From Pseudomonas sp. Irchel s3h14 (GTDB lineage: Bacteria; Pseudomonadota; Gammaproteobacteria; Pseudomonadales; Pseudomonadaceae), in the NCBI RefSeq assembly GCF_900187425.1, contig NZ_FYDJ01000001.1, forward strand, positions 434,001-498,000: 64,000 nucleotides of DNA, written 5' to 3'. Under the pieces are notes generated by a model, which saw only the letters and a program-made list of their open reading frames with translations, was not told the DNA's origin and searched no databases. Made by a program: the position numbers and the translations under genes. This document shows, piece by piece, positions 28,257-37,098 of the stretch; the first letter of the stretch is position 1; each line of letters begins with the position of its first letter.

Positions 28257-28372
28257 CTGCGTAAACCTGTATCCCGGAGAAAAATGGCAGGAAATAGCCA
28301 GCAGACGCTGACCCGGACGGCAGGAAAGCCGTCGCCACAGAATAGCCGTTGGGCACTATCCTGCGGGGTCGG

Positions 28373-28384
28373 TATGCTAGCATA
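28373..28384. promoter_or_regulatory. Perfect 12-base palindrome in the serA / D2HGDH gap
   Basis: TATGCTAGCATA is an exact palindrome. TATGCT could be a -10 for the rightward gene, with TTGGGC at 28349 as a weak -35, 18 bases apart. It could equally be a regulator site. Confidence 0.35.
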
Positions 28385-28460
28385 TGCACCCCGCTAAACA
28401 CTCATTCCTGCGACGTGAAGCGTTCTCAGGATGACCATGAATTGTTCGAGAGTTCTGTCG

Positions 28461-29855
28461 ATGACCAATCCTGCCCTGATTGAAGAGCTGAAGACCCTGG
28501 TTGAGCCTGGCAAGGTGCTGACCGATGCCGACTCCCTGAATGCTTACGGTAAGGATTGGACCAAGCATTTCGCCCCGGCCCCGACCGCCATCGTGTTCCC
28601 CAAGACCACCGAGCAGGTTCAGGCCATTGTTCGTTGGGCCAATGAGCACAAAATTGCGCTGGTACCGTCCGGCGGTCGCACCGGGCTGTCCGCCGCGGCC
28701 GTGGCTGCCAATGGCGAAGTCGTTGTGTCCTTCGACTACATGAACCAGATCCTCGACGTGAACATGACCGACCGCACCGCGGTCTGCCAGCCGGGCGTGG
28801 TCACCGAACACTTGCAGAACGTCGCCGAAGAAAAAGGCCTGTACTACCCGGTGGATTTCGCCTCCGCAGGTTCGAGCCAGATTGGCGGCAATATCGGCAC
28901 CAATGCCGGCGGAATCAAGGTGATTCGCTACGGCATGACCCGTAACTGGGTCGCTGGCATGAAAGTGGTCACCGGCAAAGGTGATCTGCTGGAACTGAAC
29001 AAAGACCTGATCAAGAACGCTACCGGCTACGACCTGCGTCAGCTGTTCATTGGCGCTGAAGGCACCCTCGGTTTTGTGGTCGAAGCCACCATGCGTCTGG
29101 ACCGCGCGCCGAAAAGCCTCACCGCGATGGTCCTTGGCACCACCGATTTCGACTCGATCATGCCGGTGTTGCACGCGTTCCAGAGCAAGCTCGACCTGAC
29201 CGCTTTCGAATTCTTCTCCGACAAAGCCTTGGCCAAGGTCATGGGCCGGGGCGACGTACCCGCGCCATTCGAAACAGATTGCCCGTTCTACGCGCTGCTG
29301 GAATTCGAAGCGACCACCGAAGAAGTGGCCAACCACGCCCTGGAAACCTTCGAGCACTGCGTTGAGCAGGGTTGGGTGCTGGACGGCGTGATGAGCCAGA
29401 GCGAAACCCAGCTGCAGAACCTCTGGAAGCTGCGCGAATACATCTCCGAGACCATTTCCCACTGGACGCCGTACAAGAACGACATTTCGGTCACTGTGTC
29501 GAAAGTCCCGGCGTTCCTGAAGGAAATCGACGCGATCGTCGGCGAACACTACCCGGATTTCGAAATCGTCTGGTTCGGCCACATCGGCGACGGCAACCTG
29601 CACTTGAACATCCTCAAGCCGGAAAACCTGAGCAAGGACGAGTTTTTCGCCAAGTGCGCGACCGTCAACAAGTGGGTGTTCGAAACCGTCGAGAAGTACA
29701 ACGGCTCGATTTCCGCCGAACATGGCGTGGGCATGACCAAGCGTGATTACTTGACCTACAGCCGCTCGCCGGTCGAGATCGAGTACATGAAAGCCGTCAA
29801 AGCGGTGTTCGATCCGAACGGCATCATGAACCCGGGCAAAATTTTCGCTGTTTGA
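28461..29855 (+). CDS. D-2-hydroxyglutarate dehydrogenase (FAD-linked)
   Basis: A 464-residue FAD oxidase of the GlcD/DLD group. The PP-loop VPSGGRTGLSAAAVA and FASAGSSQIGGNIGTNAGG bind FAD, and the C-terminal WFGHIGDGNLHLNI and SISAEHGVGMTKRDYL supply metal-binding His/Glu and the substrate region. In Pseudomonas this serA neighbour (PA0317) reoxidises the D-2-hydroxyglutarate that SerA forms. Three ATG codons are possible (28431, 28437, 28461); 28461 gives the usual family length and start MTNPALIEEL with a GAGAG site. Confidence 0.92.
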   Translation: MTNPALIEELKTLVEPGKVLTDADSLNAYGKDWTKHFAPAPTAIVFPKTTEQVQAIVRWANEHKIALVPSGGRTGLSAAAVAANGEVVVSFDYMNQILDVNMTDRTAVCQPGVVTEHLQNVAEEKGLYYPVDFASAGSSQIGGNIGTNAGGIKVIRYGMTRNWVAGMKVVTGKGDLLELNKDLIKNATGYDLRQLFIGAEGTLGFVVEATMRLDRAPKSLTAMVLGTTDFDSIMPVLHAFQSKLDLTAFEFFSDKALAKVMGRGDVPAPFETDCPFYALLEFEATTEEVANHALETFEHCVEQGWVLDGVMSQSETQLQNLWKLREYISETISHWTPYKNDISVTVSKVPAFLKEIDAIVGEHYPDFEIVWFGHIGDGNLHLNILKPENLSKDEFFAKCATVNKWVFETVEKYNGSISAEHGVGMTKRDYLTYSRSPVEIEYMKAVKAVFDPNGIMNPGKIFAV

Positions 29856-29891
29856 CTTTTGAATTTAAGAGCTACGAAACAGGAGTCGGTA

Positions 29892-30557
29892 ATGAGCTAT
29901 CAGCACCAGTATGTCGACGGTACGCGTATTCACTTCCCGCTGGGGAAAGTGGTGTGCATTGGCCGTAACTACGCCGAACACGCCAAGGAACTGGACAACC
30001 CGGTGCCTACAGAGCCGCTGCTGTTCATTAAGCCGGGCAGTTGCGTAGTGCCGCTGGAAGGTGGTTTCAGCATTCCGACCGAACGTGGTTCGGTGCATTA
30101 CGAAGCGGAAATCGCGGTGTTGATCGGCAAGCCTTTGTCGACCAAACCGAGCCGTGAAGAAGTGCTCGATGCTATCTCCGGCTTCGCCCCGGCCCTTGAC
30201 CTGACCCTGCGCGACAAGCAGGCCGAGCTGAAAGCCAAGGGCCTGCCGTGGGAAATCGCCAAGTCCTTCGACGGTGCGGCGGTGATTGCGCCATTCGTGT
30301 CCGGTAGCACGTTCGCCGACCTGACCGACATCGGCATCCGCCTGACCATCAACGGCGAAGTGCGCCAGGACGGCAACAGCAGCGCAATGCTCAATCCGAT
30401 CGTGCCGATGATCCAGCACATGGCCGGCTGCTTCTCGCTGCAGGCCGGCGACGTGATCCTGACGGGTACGCCGGTTGGCGTCGGTCCGCTGAATGTCGGC
30501 GATGAACTGGTGATTGAATTGCCGGGCGCCAGCAGCTTCACCAGCAGCGTCCGCTGA
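29892..30557 (+). CDS. Fumarylacetoacetate-hydrolase-family enzyme
   Basis: A 221-residue FAH-fold protein. VCIGRNYAEHAKEL, the metal ligand pair in VHYEAEIAVLIG, and GDVILTGTPVGVGPL are family marks. Small bacterial members include acylpyruvate hydrolases and oxaloacetate tautomerases/decarboxylases (FAHD1-like), so the reaction is not certain. AGGAG is six bases before ATG 29892. It follows the D2HGDH gene by 36 bases and is likely co-transcribed, hinting at clean-up of 2-oxo or 2-hydroxy acids. Confidence 0.88.
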   Translation: MSYQHQYVDGTRIHFPLGKVVCIGRNYAEHAKELDNPVPTEPLLFIKPGSCVVPLEGGFSIPTERGSVHYEAEIAVLIGKPLSTKPSREEVLDAISGFAPALDLTLRDKQAELKAKGLPWEIAKSFDGAAVIAPFVSGSTFADLTDIGIRLTINGEVRQDGNSSAMLNPIVPMIQHMAGCFSLQAGDVILTGTPVGVGPLNVGDELVIELPGASSFTSSVR

Positions 30558-30572
30558 TCCAGAAGCGCTGGT

Positions 30573-30683
30573 GATCGTTCCCACGCTCTGCGTGGGAATG
30601 CATCCCGTGACGCTCCGCGTCACATCCTGAAGCGGACGCGGAGCGTCCATGGCGGCATTCCCACGCAGAGCGTGGGAACGATC
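30573..30683. repeat. Family-B inverted repeat (GATCGTTCCCACGC type)
   Basis: Outer arms GATCGTTCCCACGCTCTGCG and its perfect complement at the right end, with inner hairpin GTGACGCTCCGCGTCAC. Same organisation as 17212-17315. Confidence 0.9.
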
Positions 30684-30814
30684 ACTGTGCAGGGCTTTCC
30701 CGCCATTTCCCGTTTTTTTCACATCTCGTCCGGATAATTCCGGGACTTGCGGCGTCTTAGCCGGTCCCAATTGTGCTATTACCCTTAGCCTGAATTTCTG
30801 GAACGCATCCCTCG

Positions 30815-31744
30815 ATGGTCACCCAACCACTGCCCAAGCTTAAAACTGCCCGCCGCTCGCGCTTTGTCATGCGTTGGTATTCCTGGCTTTTGCTGGTAGC
30901 CGCCGCCGCGTATGGCCTCGCGTTTGCGATGCACTGGGATGACCGAGGCGTGCTCTGGGTGCTGGAGCGTTTCGAAAGCCCCGCCGAACGCCAGGAGAGC
31001 ATCTGGCTGCCGGATTACCGGGCAGTGATCGATGCCAAGGTGCTGCCGGGCATGGAAAAGGACGAGGCGTCGGACCTGGCCTACGACCCGCAGTCCAAAA
31101 CCCTGTTTTCAGTCATGGGCAATAAACCGTTCCTGGTCGAGCTGACATTGCAGGGCGACGTGCTGCGCAAGATGCCGTTGGTGGGCTGGAGCAACCCGGA
31201 AGGCGTGACTGTAATGGGCAACGGTCTGCTGGCCATCGTCGATGAGCGCGAACACATGCTCTCCATCGTCAAGGTCGATGCCGATACCCGCGAGCTGAAC
31301 ATCGCCGACTTCCCGAAATACGACCTCGGCCCTTCGAAGGACCAGAACAAGGCCTTCGAAGCCATCGTCTGGGATTCGCGCAATCAGCAAATGTTGCTGG
31401 GTGAAGAGCGTCCACCAGCGTTGTTCACCTGGAAAAGCAACGACGGCCAGACACTCACCGGTGACAAGCAGAAACTCGCCAATGACGAACTGGACATCCG
31501 CAACCTCTCGGCGCTGGCCATCGACCCGCGCACCGGGCACACCCTGGTGCTGTCTGCCGACTCCCATTTGTTGCTGGAGCTGGACGAGAAGGGCGAGCAG
31601 GTCAGCTTCATGACCTTGCTGGGCGGCTTCAATGGTTTGAAGAAGACCATTCCTCGCGCCGAAGGCGTGACCATGGACGATGCGGGCACGCTGTACCTGG
31701 TGAGCGAACCAAACCTGTTCTACCGCTTCGAAAAGCAGAAATAA
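30815..31744 (+). CDS. SdiA-regulated / YjiK-like beta-propeller protein, copy 1
   Basis: A 309-residue protein with one N-terminal membrane anchor (residues 19-41) and a periplasmic propeller-like domain of the SdiA-regulated (YjiK) family. Repeated short motifs include ASDLAYDPQSKTLFSVMGN, GVTVMGNGLLAIVDE and AEGVTMDDAGTLYLVSEPN. Function unknown. It forms a tandem pair with the next gene. Confidence 0.83.
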   Translation: MVTQPLPKLKTARRSRFVMRWYSWLLLVAAAAYGLAFAMHWDDRGVLWVLERFESPAERQESIWLPDYRAVIDAKVLPGMEKDEASDLAYDPQSKTLFSVMGNKPFLVELTLQGDVLRKMPLVGWSNPEGVTVMGNGLLAIVDEREHMLSIVKVDADTRELNIADFPKYDLGPSKDQNKAFEAIVWDSRNQQMLLGEERPPALFTWKSNDGQTLTGDKQKLANDELDIRNLSALAIDPRTGHTLVLSADSHLLLELDEKGEQVSFMTLLGGFNGLKKTIPRAEGVTMDDAGTLYLVSEPNLFYRFEKQK

Positions 31745-31873
31745 GCCCGCCGTGAGGGTGGCGCGCGGTCCCCTGTTGGGGTACACCTGCGGGACCGCGG
31801 CCAGTGGCCATTAAGCTTCAATTCAGACTGTCGTGGTATTTCATCCCCCCGTCCTGATTCCGAGCTTGCCCGA
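31745..31873. other. Gap between the two YjiK-like genes
   Basis: Contains a GC-rich hairpin, CGCGGTCCC / GGGACCGCG at about 31768-31798, with no T-run. No further element is seen. Confidence 0.4.
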
Positions 31874-32788
31874 ATGCGCCGTCTTGCCCGCCCCAAACCC
31901 CTGATTCTGATCCTGTCGGTCATTGCGTTGATCGCGCTGGTTGCGGCCGGCCAGTACCTGCGCCTGTTCGAGCGCGCCTGGTTCAACCTGCACACCCTTT
32001 GGCAGCCAGTGAACGGTCAGTCCATCGCTCTGGATCAGTACCAGGTGGCGGTTGAGGCGCGAGTCATTGTCGGGCTGGACGACGATGTCTCGGCGCTGAC
32101 TTTCGATCCGGTGCGCAAAAGCCTGTTCACCGTCACCAACAAGAACTCAGAGCTGATCGAACTGTCGCTGGACGGCCAGATTATTCGACGCATTGCGCTG
32201 ATCGGGTTTGGCGATCCGGAAGCCGTGGAATTTATCAGCGCCGACACTTACGTGATCACTGACGAGCGTCAGCAACGGCTGATCAAGATTCATCTGGAGA
32301 CGGACACAACGTTCCTCGACGCAGCGGATGCCGAGCAGATGACCCTTGGCGTGCACATGAGCGGCAACAAGGGCTTCGAAGGTCTGGCTTACGACTCGGT
32401 GGGCAAACGGTTGTTTGTCGCCAAGGAGCGCGACCCGATGCTGATCTACGAAGTGCACGGCTTTCCCCATTACAACCCGGAAAAATCCTACGCGGTGCAC
32501 GTAGTGAACAACCCCAAGCGCGATGCCGGGATGTTCGTGCGAGATCTGTCGAGCCTGCAATACGACGAGCGCAGCGGCCATCTGTTGGCGTTGTCGGATG
32601 AGTCGCGGCTGATTCTGGAACTCGATGTGGACGGGCGACCGCTGAGCACCCTGTCACTGAGCAAGGGGCGTCAGGGGTTGCAGAAGACAGTGCCGCAAGC
32701 GGAAGGGATCGCCATGGATGACGACGGCACGATGTACCTGGTGAGCGAGCCGAACCTGTTCTACGTCTTCAAAAAACCAGCATTGTAG
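31874..32788 (+). CDS. SdiA-regulated / YjiK-like beta-propeller protein, copy 2
   Basis: A 304-residue paralogue of the preceding gene with the same layout: an N-terminal anchor (LILILSVIALIALVAAGQYL) and a periplasmic domain. The shared end block AEGIAMDDDGTMYLVSEPNLFYVF is almost identical to copy 1, while the middle has diverged. No good ribosome site is visible before ATG 31874, so the start is moderately certain. Confidence 0.82.
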   Translation: MRRLARPKPLILILSVIALIALVAAGQYLRLFERAWFNLHTLWQPVNGQSIALDQYQVAVEARVIVGLDDDVSALTFDPVRKSLFTVTNKNSELIELSLDGQIIRRIALIGFGDPEAVEFISADTYVITDERQQRLIKIHLETDTTFLDAADAEQMTLGVHMSGNKGFEGLAYDSVGKRLFVAKERDPMLIYEVHGFPHYNPEKSYAVHVVNNPKRDAGMFVRDLSSLQYDERSGHLLALSDESRLILELDVDGRPLSTLSLSKGRQGLQKTVPQAEGIAMDDDGTMYLVSEPNLFYVFKKPAL

Positions 32789-32789
32789 G

Positions 32790-32879
32790 CTTCTGTAGGA
32801 GCAAAGCTTGCTCGCGATGAACGATAACGCGGTGTGCCAGACGCACCGCCATCGCGAGCAAGCTTTGCTCCTACAGAAG
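32790..32879. repeat. REP doublet (family A, GCAAAGC subtype)
   Basis: Arms TTCTGTAGGAGCAAAGCTTG and complement, matching over more than 25 bases, between the convergent YjiK copy 2 and rpiA. Confidence 0.92.
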
Positions 32880-32888
32880 CGGAAAAAA

Positions 32889-33560
32889 TCAGGCCTTGAG
32901 GGTTTTCACGCCTTCGCTGGTGCCCAGCAGCAGCAAATCTGCTGGACGTGCCGCGAACAAACCGTTGGTGACCACGCCGACGATGGCGTTGATTTGCGTC
33001 TCCAGCTCCACCGGGTTGGTGATCCGCATGTTGAACACGTCGAGGATGATGTTGCCGTTGTCGGTCAACACGCCTTCACGGTAGACCGGGTCGCCGCCCA
33101 GCTTCACCAGTTCGCGGGCCACGTGGCTGCGGGCCATCGGGATCACTTCCACCGGCAGCGGGAACGCGCCGAGTACCGGCACCAGTTTGCTGCCATCGGC
33201 AATGCAAATGAACGTCTTGGCCACGGCCGCCACAATCTTCTCGCGGGTCAGGGCTGCGCCGCCGCCCTTGATCAGGTTCAGGTGCTCGTCGCTTTCATCG
33301 GCGCCATCGACGTAGAACTCCAGGTCGCTGACGGTGTTCAGCTCATACACCGGAATGCCGTGGCCCTTGAGGCGGGCAGCGGTGGCTTCGGAACTGGCGA
33401 CCGCGCCGTCGAACGCGCCTTTGTGCTTGGCCAGTGCGTCGATGAAGCAGTTGGCGGTGGAGCCGGTGCCGACCCCGACGATGCTCTTGTCGTCGAGTTT
33501 CGGAAGGATGAAGTCGACGGCGGCCTGAGCCACTGCCTGTTTGAGTTGATCCTGGGTCAT
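32889..33560 (-). CDS. rpiA: Ribose-5-phosphate isomerase A
   Basis: A 223-residue isomerase of the pentose phosphate pathway. [16 protein letters not shown] is the phosphate-binding loop, [27 protein letters not shown] holds the catalytic Asp and Glu, and [12 protein letters not shown] with the catalytic Lys-containing region completes the family pattern. Divergent from ilvA. Confidence 0.96.
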   Translation of the reverse strand: MTQDQLKQAVAQAAVDFILPKLDDKSIVGVGTGSTANCFIDALAKHKGAFDGAVASSEATAARLKGHGIPVYELNTVSDLEFYVDGADESDEHLNLIKGGGAALTREKIVAAVAKTFICIADGSKLVPVLGAFPLPVEVIPMARSHVARELVKLGGDPVYREGVLTDNGNIILDVFNMRITNPVELETQINAIVGVVTNGLFAARPADLLLLGTSEGVKTLKA

Positions 33561-33707
33561 GCGGGCTCCGAAGCGGGCAAGGGGAGAACGGAAAGGCCGG
33601 CATTATAGCCCCATGCCGGGCTAAAACCTCTTGATTCGTGTGGTCGCCCGGCCGAAAGCCGGGTTAGACTCCTTGGCCCTGCCCAACCCGCTCAGTGATG
33701 CTTTCCG

Positions 33708-35222
33708 ATGCTCGAACAGTACGTCAAAAAGATCCTCACCTCGCGCGTTTATGACGTTGCCGTAGAAACCCCATTGCAGACTGCCCGCCAGCTCTCCGAG
33801 CGGCTGGGCAACAGTGTTTGGCTCAAGCGCGAAGACTTGCAGCCGGTGTTCTCGTTCAAGATTCGCGGCGCCTACAACAAGCTCACACAGCTTTCCGATG
33901 AAGAGCGCGCTCGCGGTGTCGTCACTGCTTCCGCGGGCAACCACGCGCAAGGCCTGGCCCTGGCGGCGAAAGTGTTGGGCGTGAAAGCGACCATCGTGAT
34001 GCCCAAGACCACCCCGGAAATCAAAGTCGAAGGCGTGCGTTCACGCGGCGGCAAAGTGGTGCTGCACGGGGATTCGTTCCCGGAAGCCCTAGCCTACTCG
34101 CTGAAACTGGTCGACGAAAAAGGCTACGTCTACATCCACCCTTACGACGATCCCCACACCATTGCCGGGCAGGGCACGGTGGCGATGGAGATTCTGCGCC
34201 AGCACCCTGGCCGTCTGGACGCGATCTTCGTCCCGGTGGGCGGTGGCGGATTGATCGCCGGCATCGCGGCGTACGTGAAGTACTTGCGGCCTGAAATCAA
34301 AATCATCGGCGTCGAGCCGGACGATTCCAACTGCCTGCAAGCCGCCATGGCCGCTGGCGAACGTGTGATCCTGCCGACCGTGGGCCTCTTCGCCGATGGC
34401 GTCGCAGTGGCGCAGATCGGTCAGCACACCTTTGATATCTGCAAAGACTATGTCGATGAAGTGATCACTGTCAGCACCGATGAAATCTGCGCGGCGATCA
34501 AGGACATCTACGACGATACCCGCTCGATCACCGAACCTGCCGGCGCCTTGGGCGTGGCCGGGATCAAGAAATACGTCGAGCAACGCGGCGTCACCGGTCA
34601 CACCTTTGTGGCCATCGACTCTGGCGCCAACGTCAACTTCGACCGCCTGCGCCACGTCGCCGAGCGCGCTGAACTGGGCGAGGGCCGCGAAGCGATTATC
34701 GCTGTGACGATTCCCGAGAAACCGGGCAGCTTCAAGGCGTTCTGTGAAGCCATCGGCAAGCGCCAGATCACCGAATTCAACTACCGCTACAACACCGGCA
34801 GCGAGGCGCACATCTTTGTTGGCGTGCAGACGCACCCGGAAAACGATCCGCGCAGTGCGCTGCTGGCCAGCCTGACCGAGCAGGGTTTTCCGGTGCTCGA
34901 CCTGACCGACAACGAATTGGCCAAGTTGCACATCCGCCACATGGTCGGCGGCCGTGCGGCTCATGTGGTTGATGAAGTGATTCTGCGCTTCGAATTCCCG
35001 GAGCGTCCGGGTGCGCTGTTCAACTTCCTCAACAAGCTCGGCGGGCGTTGGAACATCTCGATGTTCCACTACCGCAACCATGGCGCGGCGGATGGTCGTG
35101 TGGTCGCGGGCCTGCAAGTGCCTCACGATGAACGCCACCTGGTGCCCGCAGCGCTGGAAGAAATCGGCTACCCGTACTGGGACGAAAGCGACAACCCGGC
35201 CTATCAACTGTTTCTCGGCTGA
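33708..35222 (+). CDS. ilvA: Biosynthetic threonine ammonia-lyase IlvA
   Basis: A 504-residue PLP enzyme that makes 2-oxobutyrate for isoleucine. The PLP lysine is in FSFKIRGAYNK, the glycine-rich phosphate loop in VPVGGGGLIAG. From about residue 330 two ACT-like domains follow (AIIAVTIPEKPGSFKAF and EVILRFEFPERPGALFNF), typical of the isoleucine-inhibited form. There is no strong ribosome site before ATG 33708. It works in the same pathway as ilvD at the right end. Confidence 0.95.
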   Translation: MLEQYVKKILTSRVYDVAVETPLQTARQLSERLGNSVWLKREDLQPVFSFKIRGAYNKLTQLSDEERARGVVTASAGNHAQGLALAAKVLGVKATIVMPKTTPEIKVEGVRSRGGKVVLHGDSFPEALAYSLKLVDEKGYVYIHPYDDPHTIAGQGTVAMEILRQHPGRLDAIFVPVGGGGLIAGIAAYVKYLRPEIKIIGVEPDDSNCLQAAMAAGERVILPTVGLFADGVAVAQIGQHTFDICKDYVDEVITVSTDEICAAIKDIYDDTRSITEPAGALGVAGIKKYVEQRGVTGHTFVAIDSGANVNFDRLRHVAERAELGEGREAIIAVTIPEKPGSFKAFCEAIGKRQITEFNYRYNTGSEAHIFVGVQTHPENDPRSALLASLTEQGFPVLDLTDNELAKLHIRHMVGGRAAHVVDEVILRFEFPERPGALFNFLNKLGGRWNISMFHYRNHGAADGRVVAGLQVPHDERHLVPAALEEIGYPYWDESDNPAYQLFLG

Positions 35223-35261
35223 GCGGCTACGCTGATGGCCAGGCCATAAGGAAATCGAACA

Positions 35262-35687
35262 ATGGAAACGTTAACCGCCCTGAAAGTCGCTCATATGGTG
35301 GCGACGGTGTTGCTGCTGGTCAGCGCACTGGGACTGGCGATCTGGGTCTGGCGCACGCGACGCAACGGTGATGCGACTGCTCCTGCGCGGACCTTGCAGC
35401 GGCCGCGGGTGTTTATCTGGCTGCTGATGGGCCTGGCATTGCTGAGCATGCCATTTACGGGATGGTGGATGGTGCATCTGGTGGGCTGGCCGTTGGGACA
35501 GACGTGGTTGCTGGCGTCCAGTGTGCTTTACACCGTGGCGGCATTGGGCTGGTTCTGGTTGCTGGTGCGGCTTAACAAACTGCGCACCGTTCCGGGTGGC
35601 AACGGCAAGTTCACCTTTGCCTTGGCGTTGTTCAGTTTTGTCTGCTTTATCGCCATTGCGGGGTTGATGGGCGCCAAGCCTGTTTAA
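35262..35687 (+). CDS. DUF2269-type small integral membrane protein
   Basis: A 141-residue protein with four hydrophobic helices (about residues 8-28, 48-68, 78-100 and 115-137) and a basic loop after the first. It fits the DUF2269 family of unknown function. AAGGAAA precedes the ATG. It is 40 bases after ilvA and may be co-transcribed. Confidence 0.82.
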   Translation: METLTALKVAHMVATVLLLVSALGLAIWVWRTRRNGDATAPARTLQRPRVFIWLLMGLALLSMPFTGWWMVHLVGWPLGQTWLLASSVLYTVAALGWFWLLVRLNKLRTVPGGNGKFTFALALFSFVCFIAIAGLMGAKPV

Positions 35688-35709
35688 GGCTTGAAACCGG
35701 GTTGACCCC

Positions 35710-35789
35710 TTCGCGGGCGAGCCTCGCTCCTACAGATTATGCGTCGTGTGACCAACACAAATCCTGTAGGAGCGAGGCTTGCCCGCGAA
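35710..35789. repeat. REP doublet (family A, GCGAGGC subtype)
   Basis: Arms TTCGCGGGCGAGCCTCGCTC and complement with one mismatch, between convergent genes. Confidence 0.9.
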
Positions 35790-35796
35790 GGCGATT

Positions 35797-36453
35797 TCAA
35801 TCGCGCAACGACATCACCGGCCAGCCACGCTTCTCAGCTTCGGCCCGCAGATTTGGATCAGGATCGACCGCAACCGGATTGGCCACTTGCTTAAGCAGCG
35901 CCAAATCATTCATCGAGTCGCTGTAGAAATAGCTGTCCTCCAACGAATACCCGGTTTCTTCCAGCCAACGATTCAACCGCGTCACCTTGCCTTCACGAAA
36001 GCACGGGACGTCGGTGCTGCGCCCGGTGTAGCGGCCATCAACCATTTCACATTCCGTGGCGATCAGGGTTTCGACGCCCAGACGCTGGGCAATTGGCCCG
36101 GTAACAAAACGGTTGGTGGCGGTGATGATCACCAGTTTGTCACCCGCCTTGCGGTGCTTGGCCAGCAGTTCGAGACCCTTGGGCAACACAATCGGCTCAA
36201 TGCAATCGCGCATGTAATCCTGGTGCCATTGACCCAGCGTGGCCATCTCGGTGCGGCCGAGCACTTCCAGGCAGAAGTTCAGGTAAGCGTCGTTATCCAG
36301 CTTGCCGGCCAGGTAATCCTGATAGAACTCATCGTTGCGCGCCTTGTAGGCGACGGCGTCGAGGAAGCCGCGCTCGCACAGGTAATCGCCCCAAGCGTGG
36401 TCACTGTCACCGCCCAAGAGCGTGTTGTCCAAGTCGAATAAAGCCAGCCGCAT
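35797..36453 (-). CDS. HAD subfamily-IB phosphatase (SerB-like)
   Basis: A 218-residue HAD phosphatase. Motif I is [20 protein letters not shown], motif II is [10 protein letters not shown] and the last motif is [14 protein letters not shown]. It resembles phosphoserine-phosphatase-like HAD-IB proteins but probably has another substrate. It is divergent from rppH, as in other pseudomonads. Confidence 0.88.
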   Translation of the reverse strand: MRLALFDLDNTLLGGDSDHAWGDYLCERGFLDAVAYKARNDEFYQDYLAGKLDNDAYLNFCLEVLGRTEMATLGQWHQDYMRDCIEPIVLPKGLELLAKHRKAGDKLVIITATNRFVTGPIAQRLGVETLIATECEMVDGRYTGRSTDVPCFREGKVTRLNRWLEETGYSLEDSYFYSDSMNDLALLKQVANPVAVDPDPNLRAEAEKRGWPVMSLRD

Positions 36454-36596
36454 TGCAGTTACTCGCTGAAAAGTCTGTAGAAAGGCGTCCAGAATACGGA
36501 CTTTTCACAAGAGTGCACATAAGGTAGACCGGCTCGTTGCTGCTATCACAACCTTTGTGGAACAATGCGGCGACATGCGTTTGCGAGGTTGTTGCC

Positions 36597-37076
36597 GTGA
36601 TCGACCCCGATGGTTTCCGCCCCAATGTCGGGATCATTCTCACGAATGATGCCGGACAGGTGCTATGGGCTCGCCGTATCAATCAAGATGCCTGGCAGTT
36701 TCCACAGGGCGGGATCAACCCCCAGGAGACGCCGGAAGACGCCTTGTACCGCGAGTTGAACGAAGAAGTGGGTCTTGAGCGCGAAGATGTTGAAATTCTC
36801 GCCTGCACCCGGGGCTGGTTGCGCTATCGTTTGCCGCAACGTCTGGTCAGGACGCACAGCCAACCGCTGTGCATTGGCCAGAAACAGAAATGGTTTCTCC
36901 TGCGCCTGGTCTCCAACGAGCAGCGGGTGCGGATGGATTTGACCGGTAAACCGGAATTCGATGGCTGGCGCTGGGTCAGCTATTGGTATCCGTTGGGCCA
37001 GGTGGTGACATTCAAGCGCGAAGTGTATCGACGCGCTCTCAAAGAGCTTGCCCCGCGCCTTTTATCGCGCGACTGA
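36597..37076 (+). CDS. rppH: RNA pyrophosphohydrolase RppH
   Basis: A 159-residue Nudix hydrolase that removes pyrophosphate from mRNA 5' ends and starts their decay. The Nudix box is [20 protein letters not shown]. The GTG start at 36597 gives the conserved [15 protein letters not shown], with GAGG nine bases upstream; a longer ATG frame is not conserved in the family. It is 22 bases before ptsP, a known pairing in proteobacteria. Confidence 0.95.
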   Translation: MIDPDGFRPNVGIILTNDAGQVLWARRINQDAWQFPQGGINPQETPEDALYRELNEEVGLEREDVEILACTRGWLRYRLPQRLVRTHSQPLCIGQKQKWFLLRLVSNEQRVRMDLTGKPEFDGWRWVSYWYPLGQVVTFKREVYRRALKELAPRLLSRD

Positions 37077-37098
37077 CGACGGAGTTCGACCCCGAGCC

